6,625 nucleotides of DNA. It comes from Mycoplasmataceae bacterium (lineage in GTDB: Bacteria; Bacillota_I; Bacilli_A; Mycoplasmatales; Mycoplasmoidaceae). Shown one piece after another: positions 1 through 5,674 of this stretch. The notes under the pieces were generated by a model. The model had not been told where the DNA came from. It made no database searches and saw nothing but the letters and a program-made list of their open reading frames with translations. The position numbers were made by a program, and so were the translations under genes. The stretch covers positions 1-6,625 of the forward strand of contig JAHHTJ010000026.1 of NCBI GenBank assembly GCA_020024715.1, written 5' to 3'. Every line of letters begins with the position of its first letter. Position 1 is the first letter of the stretch.

Positions 1-424
1 AATCAGATAATGGTAAGATTGTGTTAATAACTGTTTGTGGGTTTAATTTTAAATTAATATGTTCTTGTATAATGCTTTTTGAAACGAAAGTTCTAGCTAT
101 ATCATGACTTATAATTTTAATAGGTTCATCATATTGTTTTTTTATATAACAAATAGCATTAAACAAACTTTCTGCTCTTGTTAAACCTTTTTCTATTAGT
201 GTAATTTTATTTTCTAATTTATATAGATTCAAATACTTTTTAATTAATGATGTGTATTTTGTATTAATAACTAAACAGATTTCTATAAAGTTATTAAATT
301 TTGCAAATGTTTGCAAACAATAAATAAATAGTGGTTTATTATGATATAAATAAAATTGTTTGGGTTTGTTTTGATTGAATCTAGTTCCATCTCCACCCAT
401 TAATAATACTGCGATATTTTTCAT
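1..424 (-). CDS. IspD/TarI-family cytidylyltransferase, N-terminal part (runs off the left edge)
   Basis: The first 141 codons are visible and the 3' end lies outside the window. The fragment starts like an IspD-type nucleotidyltransferase. Residues 8-15 carry a glycine-rich nucleotide-binding loop (LMGGDGTR), followed by the PKQ motif at 21-23, whose lysine K22 is the expected catalytic or phosphate-binding residue. HDIAR at 107-111 matches the family HDAAR/HDAVR motif. Known members move CMP from CTP onto methylerythritol 4-phosphate (IspD, isoprenoid pathway) or ribitol 5-phosphate (TarI, teichoic acid). The stretch after HDIAR (FVSKSIIQEHI) looks somewhat more TarI-like to me, so I give no symbol. 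There is no tryptophan codon in the fragment. The ATG at 424 is the first residue of the conserved fold and no Shine-Dalgarno sequence precedes it. A -10 box ends only 7 nt upstream, so the mRNA may be leaderless. Family confidence is good, substrate confidence low. Confidence 0.8.
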   Translation of the reverse strand, partial: MKNIAVLLMGGDGTRFNQNKPKQFYLYHNKPLFIYCLQTFAKFNNFIEICLVINTKYTSLIKKYLNLYKLENKITLIEKGLTRAESLFNAICYIKKQYDEPIKIISHDIARTFVSKSIIQEHINLKLNPQTVINTILPLSD

Positions 425-431
425 ATTTTTT

Positions 432-437
432 ATTATA
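432..437 (-). promoter_or_regulatory. -10 box of the IspD-like gene
   Basis: The minus strand reads TATAAT, a perfect -10 hexamer, preceded by TTG exactly as at the tuf promoter. It lies 7 nt before the ATG at 424, so transcription should begin at or within a base or two of the start codon. No good -35 is seen. The nearest candidate (TTCTTG, 453-458, 15-bp spacer) falls in the loop and stem of the tuf terminator. Confidence 0.6.
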
Positions 438-438
438 C

Positions 439-473
439 AAAAAAATAATATGCAAGAATGCATATTATTTTTT
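439..473 (-). terminator. Intrinsic terminator of tuf
   Basis: A perfect 15-bp stem (440-454 paired with 459-473) has a 4-nt loop that reads TTCT on the minus strand. The top of the stem is TGCA-containing and the base is a run of A:T pairs. On the minus strand the hairpin ends in seven T residues. It starts 18 nt after the tuf stop codon. Because the stem base is A/T on both sides, it could also stop transcription from the other direction. Confidence 0.88.
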
Positions 474-491
474 AATTATTTTAATCTTAAA

Positions 492-1676
492 TTATTTTAA
501 AACTTTTGTAACTGTTCCAGCACCTACGGTGTGACCACCTTCACGAATAGAGAATTTTGAACCTTCTTCTAATGCGATAGGAGCAATTAATTCTACTGAA
601 ATATTTGTGTGATCACCAGGCATTACCATATCTGTTCCTTCAGGTAATTGAATAGAACCAGTAACATCAGTTGTTCTAAAGAAGAATTGAGGTCTATAAC
701 CTGCAACGAATGCTGTATGTCTTCCACCTTCTTCTTTTTTCAAAGCATAAATTTGTGCTTCAAACTTTGTATGTGGAGTAATTGAACCTGGTTTTGCAAC
801 AACTTGACCACGTTCTACATCATTACGTTCAACACCACGTAATAATAATCCAACATTATCACCAGCCATAGCTTGGTTTAATGTTTTTCTGAACATTTCA
901 ATACCAGTTACAACAGCTTTTCTTGTAGGTTTTAAACCAACAATTTCAACTTCATCGTTTACGTTTAATGTTCCTCTTTCTACTCTACCAGTAACAACTG
1001 TACCACGACCAGAAATTGTCATAACATCTTCAACTGATAATAAGAATGGTTTATCAACATCACGAGTAGGAGTTGGAATTCAAGTATCAACAGCATCCAT
1101 TAAATCGTCAATTCTTGATTCTCAATTTGGATCACCTTCTAATGCTTTTAATGCTGAACCACGAACAACTGGAGTATTCTTTCCGTCAAATTCAAAAGAA
1201 GTTAATAAGTCACGAATTTCTTCGATAACTAATTCTTGCATTTCTTCATCATCTAACATATCACATTTATTTAAGAATACAACCATTTTTGGAACACCAA
1301 CTTGTCTTGCTAATAAAACGTGTTCACGAGTTTGAGGCATAATTCCATCAGTTGCAGCTACAACTAAGATAGCACCATCCATTTGAGCAGCACCTGTAAT
1401 CATGTTTTTAACATAGTCAGCGTGTCCTGGACAGTCAACGTGTGCATAGTGTCTATTTTCTGTTTGATATTCAATATGTGCAGTATTAATTGTAATACCA
1501 CGTTGTTTTTCTTCTGGAGTTGCGTCAACTTCATCATATTTTTTTGCTGTTGCTAAACCTTTTTTTGCAAGGTGAGTAGCAATAGCAGCTGTTAAAGTAG
1601 TTTTACCATGGTCAATATGTCCAATTGTTCCGATATTAACATGGGGCTTACTTCTATCAAATGCTTCTTTTGCCAT
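492..1676 (-). CDS. tuf: Elongation factor Tu
   Basis: This GTPase brings aminoacyl-tRNA to the ribosomal A site. The 394-aa product has the usual length. The G domain shows GHIDHGKT at 19-26, the switch I region RGITIN at 60-65, DCPGH at 82-86 (H86 is the GTPase-activating histidine), NKCD at 137-140 and a GSAL motif near 174. Domain II (GRGTVVTGRVERG) and domain III (GGRHTAF, the GYRPQF segment, and the ending GAGTVTKVLK) are complete. Tryptophans 185 and 199 are encoded by TGA at 1122-1124 and 1080-1082. Read with the standard code, the gene would seem broken there. The ATG at 1676 gives the family N-terminus MAKE and has a Shine-Dalgarno (GAGGG, 1684-1688) at good spacing. An in-frame ATG at 1727 would add 17 residues but has no ribosome-binding site. 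The gene follows fusA after 110 bp, has its own promoter and ends at a strong terminator. Confidence 0.98.
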
Positions 1677-1704
1677 AATTTTTCCCTCTATATTTTTTAT
1701 ATAT

Positions 1705-1719
1705 GGTACATATTGTACC
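1705..1719. repeat. Inverted repeat in the tuf leader
   Basis: GGTACA and TGTACC form perfect 6-bp arms around a 3-base centre. The repeat lies between the tuf -10 box and the Shine-Dalgarno, inside the predicted 5' untranslated RNA. It could be an operator or a short RNA hairpin (6-bp stem, 3-nt loop). On the plus strand it is followed by five T residues, so it looks slightly terminator-like in that direction, but no gene reads that way. The function is unknown. Confidence 0.6.
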
Positions 1720-1737
1720 TTTTTCATTAATATATTT

Positions 1738-1743
1738 ATTATA
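1738..1743 (-). promoter_or_regulatory. -10 box of the tuf promoter
   Basis: The minus strand reads TATAAT, preceded by TTG as at the IspD-like gene (12 identical bases across the two sites). The expected start of transcription is near 1731, giving a leader of about 55 nt. No convincing -35 hexamer is present 16-18 bp upstream. That area instead holds an A/T-only inverted repeat (TTTAAAT, 4-nt centre, ATTTAAA, at 1748-1765). No T-tailed terminator separates fusA from this promoter, so tuf may also receive read-through from the str cluster. Confidence 0.65.
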
Positions 1744-1786
1744 CAATTTTAAATAAAAATTTAAATAATATTAATTTCAATAAATT

Positions 1787-3871
1787 CTATTTAGCTGCTT
1801 TTTGTTTTTGTCTTTCGCCAATAATTTGTTCAGTAATTGATTTAGGAGCTTGTTCATAATGTGAAAATTGCATAATATAATTTCCACGTCCTTGGGTAAA
1901 TGATCTTAAATCAGTTGCATATCCAAACATTTCTTTTAATGGAACTTGTGCATGAATAATTTGGGCATTTCCTCTTTGTTCAGTACCAGTAATGCTTCCT
2001 CTTCTGGATGAAACATCACCCATAACATCTCCTAAATATTGTTCAGGAACAGTTACTTCAACTTCCATAATTGGTTCTAATAAAACTGGATTACATTTAC
2101 TTGATGCATCCTTTAATGATAATGATGCAGCAATTTTAAAGGCCATTTCTGAAGAGTCAACTTCGTGGAATGAACCATCAAATAATGTTGCTTTAACATC
2201 AATCATTGGATAACCAGCTAAAGGACCAGATTCCATAGCTTCTTGTAATCCTTGATTAATTGGTTTAATAAATTCCTTAGGAATTTTACCACCAACAATC
2301 TTATCAATAAATTCATATCCTTTATCTTTATTTGGTGTAAATGTTACTAAACAGTGACCATATTGACCGTGTCCACCTGATTGTTTAATATATTTACCTT
2401 CACCAACATTTTCAGTTGTAAATGTTTCACGATAAGATACTTGTGGTTTACCAACACTAACATCAACTTTAAATTCTCTTCTTAAACGATCAACGATAAT
2501 TTCTAAGTGTAATTCACCCATACCAGCAATAATAGTTTGACCAGTTTCGTGATCGGTATAAGTTCTAAATGTTGGATCTTCTTCAGCTAGCTTTTGTAAT
2601 GCTAAACCCATCTTTTCTTGGTCAGCTTTTGTTTTTGGTTCAACTGCTAAATTAATAACAGGTTCAGCGAATTTCATTGATTCTAAAATAATATCATTAT
2701 CTTCTGCTGTTAATGTATCACCAGTTATAGTTGCTTTTAAACCAATTACAGCACAAATATCTCCAGCACTAATTTCATCAATTTCAGTTCTATTGTTAGA
2801 ATGCATTCTTAACAAACGAGAAACTCTTTCTTTTTGATCTTTAGTAGAATTTAAAACATAACTACCTTTCTTTAAAGTTCCAGAATACACTCTAATAAAG
2901 GTTAATCTACCTACGAATGGGTCAGTAGCTACCTTAAATGCTAACGCACAAAATGGATGAGAATCATCAGTATGTACTTCAACTTCTTGATTTTGTGGTG
3001 TATATCCTTTAATTGAAGGTACATCTAATGGTGATGGTAAATAATCAACAACTGCATCTAATAATGCTTTTACTCCTTTATTTTTAAAGGATGTTCCGCA
3101 TAATACAGGATGGAAATTTGCAGTTTTTACACCAGCACGAATACAATGTTTTATTTCTTCAATTGTTAATTCTTCACCAGCTAAATATTTATTCATAGCA
3201 GCATCATCATAATTAACAATTTCTTCTAATAATTTTGTACGATATTCTTTAGCTAATTCAATCATATCTTCTGGAATATCTGCTTCTTTATAGTTTTCGT
3301 GTGCATCACCATCATACATTCTAGCTTTCATGGTAACTAAATCAATTGTTCCAACAAAATCAGCTTCTGCACCAATTGGTAATTGGATAGCAAATGCTTT
3401 TGCTCCTAATGCTGAATGTAATGTTGATAATGAAAATAAGAAATCCGCACCAACTTTATCCATTTTATTAACATAAACAATTCTTGGAACTTGATACTTA
3501 ACAGCTTGTCTTCAAACTGTTTCGGTTTGTGGTTCAACCCCATTTTGTGCATCAAGTACTGTTACAGCACCATCAAGTACTCTTAATGATCTTTCAACTT
3601 CAACAGTAAAATCAACGTGTCCTGGTGTATCAATTAAGTTTAATCTGCAACCATTTCACATAATTGTAGTAGCTGCAGCAGTAATGGTAATTCCTCTTTC
3701 TTTTTCTTGCACCATTCAGTCCATGGTTGCTTCACCTTCATGAACTTCACCGATTTTATGTGTTTTTCCACCATGGAATAAGATACGTTCACTTGTTGTT
3801 GTCTTACCAGCATCAATGTGTGCCATAATTCCAAAGTTTCTGATATTTTTTAATTCTACTTCTCTAGCCAT
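1787..3871 (-). CDS. fusA: Elongation factor G
   Basis: This translocation GTPase moves tRNA and mRNA through the ribosome and helps recycle ribosomes. The 694-aa product is of normal length. G-domain motifs are complete: AHIDAGKT at 17-24, RGITI at 59-63, DTPGH at 81-85 with catalytic H85, and NKMD at 135-138. Domain II (the FVGRLTFIRVYSG segment), domain III (LHLEIIVDRL), domain IV (HGQYGHC and the GPLAGYP loop) and the C-terminal domain V (EPIMEVEVTVP, GDVMGDV, RRG) follow in order. Tryptophans 52, 72 and 120 are TGA codons at 3716-3718, 3656-3658 and 3512-3514, so a standard-code reading loses the G domain. The ATG at 3871 gives the family start MAREV and follows rpsG by 23 bp. Its ribosome-binding site is weak (GAAAGAAAGA, no GGAGG), unlike rpsL and rpsG. 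It belongs to the str operon. Confidence 0.98.
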
Positions 3872-3894
3872 ATTTTTTCTTTCTTTCAATTAAA

Positions 3895-4362
3895 TTAGAA
3901 TCTTAAGTAAGCAAATGCCTTATTAGCTTCTGCCATCTTATGAGTATCTTCTTTCTTTTTAACACTTGCACCAATACCATTAGATGCATCAATAATTTCA
4001 GCAACTAATTTATTTTGCATACCTTTTTCATTTCTAAGTCTAGCATATAAAATTAATCATCTTAATCCTAATGCAATTCTTCTTTCTGGAGAAACTTCTG
4101 TAGGAACTTGGTAGTTAGCACCAGCAATTCTTCTAACTTTTAATTCAATAGATGGCATAATATTTTCTAATGCCTTATTAAATACTTCTAGTGGATCTTT
4201 TTTAGTTTTTTCACCAATCTTAACAAAAGCTCCATAAATAATATTTTGTGCTAATCCCTTTTTTCCTTCATACATAAGCATATTAATAGTTTTTGCTACT
4301 AAACGTGAATTATAAACAGGATCTGGTAAAATTTTTCTTTTTTCAGGCTTTAATTTTCTCAT
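3895..4362 (-). CDS. rpsG: Small-subunit ribosomal protein S7
   Basis: S7 binds 16S rRNA early in assembly and organises the head of the 30S subunit near the tRNA exit site. The 155-aa product is standard length. Near the N-terminus the family pattern PDPVYNSRLVAKTIN is at 13-27, followed by GKK at 33-35. The signature region RRIAGANYQVPTEV is at 77-90, followed by SPERR and LGLRW. Tryptophan 102 is a TGA codon (4057-4059); a standard-code reading would lose the last 54 residues, which form a normal S7 C-terminus ending AYLRF. The ATG at 4362 follows the rpsL stop by 14 bp and has a strong Shine-Dalgarno directly after that stop, so the two genes are almost certainly co-transcribed and probably translationally coupled. 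Confidence 0.98.
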
Positions 4363-4367
4363 ATATG

Positions 4368-4375
4368 TTCTCCTT
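4368..4375 (-). promoter_or_regulatory. rpsG ribosome-binding site abutting the rpsL stop
   Basis: The minus strand reads AAGGAGAA, 5 nt before the rpsG ATG and one base after the rpsL TAA. A ribosome finishing rpsL therefore covers the rpsG initiation site, which fits coupled translation. This strong match supports the 4362 start. Confidence 0.85.
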
Positions 4376-4376
4376 A

Positions 4377-4796
4377 TTAATTAGCTGCTTTAGCTTTTTT
4401 GGAACCATAAGAACTACGTTGTTGTTTTCTGTTTTCAACACCAGCAGTATCCAATGTTCCTCTAACAATGTGGTAACGTACACCAGGTAAGTCCTTAACT
4501 CTTCCTCCACGTACTAATACAACACTGTGTTCTTGTAAATTATGACCTTCTCCTGGAATATATGCTAATACTTCTTGTTGATTTGTTAATGTAACCTTAG
4601 CATATTTACGTAAAGCGGAGTTAGGTTTTTTTGGAGTCATGGTTCCAACACGGGTACATACTCCTCTTTTAAATGGTGAAGCCGCATCCTTTGTTTCTTT
4701 ATGTAAAGTATTTCAATTCTTTAATAAAGCTGGGGATTTGGACTTCTTGTTTTTTTGCTTACGTTCTTTACGAACTAATTGAGCAATTGTAGGCAT
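4377..4796 (-). CDS. rpsL: Small-subunit ribosomal protein S12
   Basis: S12 sits at the decoding centre of the 30S subunit and is the classic streptomycin target protein. The product is 139 aa, typical of the Firmicutes form, which is longer than the roughly 124-aa E. coli form. Visible motifs are the start MPTIAQLVRK, KRGVCTRVGTMTPKKPNSALRK split across 43-64, GEGHNLQEHSVVL at 82-94, and RGGRVKDLPGVRYHIVRG at 96-113. Lysines are present at the two positions where streptomycin-resistance changes usually occur (K57 in TPKKP and K101 in RVKDLPG), so no classic resistance allele is seen. Tryptophan 28 is a TGA codon (4713-4715). If TGA is taken as stop, the gene seems to begin at an internal ATG near 4640, which would lose 52 residues of true S12. 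The ATG at 4796 has a strong Shine-Dalgarno (AAGGAGA). It is the first gene of the str cluster. Confidence 0.98.
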
Positions 4797-4801
4797 TATT
4801 G

Positions 4802-4808
4802 TCTCCTT
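4802..4808 (-). promoter_or_regulatory. rpsL ribosome-binding site
   Basis: The minus strand reads AAGGAGA, 5 nt upstream of the ATG at 4796. It decides the start in favour of the full 139-aa S12 over the internal ATG near 4640, which has no comparable site. Confidence 0.85.
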
Positions 4809-4864
4809 ATTTTTGTTTTATTTTTACAACTTATCCTTGTGTATAAAGAATAAAGAATGTATTA

Positions 4865-4870
4865 ATTATA
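4865..4870 (-). promoter_or_regulatory. -10 box of the str-cluster (rpsL) promoter
   Basis: The minus strand reads TATAAT in the 142-bp gap between truA and rpsL. Transcription would begin near 4858, leaving a leader of about 62 nt before rpsL. The -35 region is poor: only TTC-type hexamers are seen. A 6-bp inverted repeat (AAGAAT/ATTCTT, 4885-4890 and 4898-4903) lies just upstream. It might weakly end truA transcription, but lacks a solid T-run. The rest of the gap is AT-rich with no gene, tRNA or clear riboswitch. Confidence 0.55.
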
Positions 4871-4938
4871 TAAGAAAACTAAGAAAGAATCTTAATTATT
4901 CTTAATATATTTAATTTTTATTAATTAATTTTAACCTT

Positions 4939-5673
4939 TTATTTGTATTTAGCTTTTAAAAAATATAATCCCTTACCTGATACCTTAGTATGACTTGCTC
5001 CTTTTTTTGGATAATTTAATAAATTTAAAACATCATCAATAGTAATTTTATTTTCGTTATATGCTAATAAACATGCAACAATCATACGAATTTGACTTCT
5101 TAAAAAACCATTAGCAGTAATTTTAATTTTTATTAAATTATTAACTTTAGTTATTTGAAAATTTTTTATTTCTCTAATCGTATTAGTTTTTTCACTAGTA
5201 CTAAAACTTAAAAAATCATGTTCGCCTAAAAAATATTTTTTTAATTCATTTAATTTATTTAAAGAGATATCATGTTGATAACTTAGTACATAATTTCGTT
5301 GAAATAAATTATGAGGTTTTAATTCAATAAGATAAAGATAACTTCTTTCAATGCAATTAAATCTTGCATTAAAAAATTTTTTATGTCTTTTAAAATTTAA
5401 AACTCTTATGTCTAATGGTAATAATTTATTCAAAATGAAAATAAATTGTTGTTTTGAATATTTAATTAAATTAACATGACTAAAAGATACGGTTTGATTA
5501 ATAGCATGAACATGTTTATCAGTTCTTCCTGCAAACACTAACTCTATTTCTGCATTTAATATTTTGTTAATAGCTTTATTTAATTCGCCTTCAACAGTTC
5601 TTATGTTCTTTTGTTTTGCAGAACCATAAAAATCATTACCATCATAACTTATATTTAAAGAATAAAAATACAT
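4939..5673 (-). CDS. truA: tRNA pseudouridine(38-40) synthase TruA
   Basis: TruA converts uridines 38, 39 and 40 of the tRNA anticodon stem-loop to pseudouridine. From the ATG at 5673 the product is 244 aa, normal for the family. The N-terminus reads NISYDGNDFYG; RTVEGEL follows near residues 25-31. The catalytic motif is GRTDKHVHA with the nucleophile D52. FNARF and the RSYLYLI segment (about 110-116) and the GFLRSQIRMIV segment (from 189) supply the expected active-site tyrosine and arginine. The C-terminal GLYFL is conserved. Two usual residues are changed: the glycine of GRTDxGVHA is histidine, and the tryptophan of the early GW(A/Q)xQ motif is serine. There are no tryptophan codons. A GTG at 5685 would add four residues and overlap ecfT. 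I prefer the ATG, which starts one base after the ecfT stop and fits family N-termini. Neither has a clear Shine-Dalgarno, so coupling to ecfT is likely. Confidence 0.93.
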   Translation of the reverse strand: MYFYSLNISYDGNDFYGSAKQKNIRTVEGELNKAINKILNAEIELVFAGRTDKHVHAINQTVSFSHVNLIKYSKQQFIFILNKLLPLDIRVLNFKRHKKFFNARFNCIERSYLYLIELKPHNLFQRNYVLSYQHDISLNKLNELKKYFLGEHDFLSFSTSEKTNTIREIKNFQITKVNNLIKIKITANGFLRSQIRMIVACLLAYNENKITIDDVLNLLNYPKKGASHTKVSGKGLYFLKAKYK

Positions 5674-5674
5674 A

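Noticed and set aside
1080..1124. Apparent internal stops splitting tuf (and similarly fusA, rpsG and rpsL) into pseudogenes
   Set aside because: Every such stop is TGA at a conserved tryptophan or an accepted tryptophan position; the frames continue without shift.
1992..2213. Open frame on the plus strand (73 codons)
   Set aside because: It lies antisense inside the conserved C-terminal half of fusA, resembles no family and has no start signals; it is a shadow of the real gene.
3546..3586. Near-identical short direct repeat (ATCAAGTACT twice)
   Set aside because: It encodes the two VLD stretches of the EF-G G domain (VLDGAVTVLD), so protein conservation explains it.
3640..3834. Minus-strand open frame in another frame over the fusA G domain
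   Set aside because: The fusA frame here encodes perfect EF-G motifs once TGA is read as tryptophan.
4293..4490. Open frame on the plus strand (65 codons) spanning the rpsG-rpsL junction
   Set aside because: It is antisense to two certain ribosomal protein genes and has a low-complexity Phe/Ser/Leu composition typical of a shadow frame.
4797..4858. Possible riboswitch or T-box in the rpsL leader
   Set aside because: No long stems, no T-box TGGNACC-like sequence and no terminator/antiterminator pair are visible in about 62 nt.
4885..4903. Possible terminator after truA
   Set aside because: The stem is only 6 bp, A/T-dominated, with a 7-nt loop and no uninterrupted T-run; too weak to list as a terminator.
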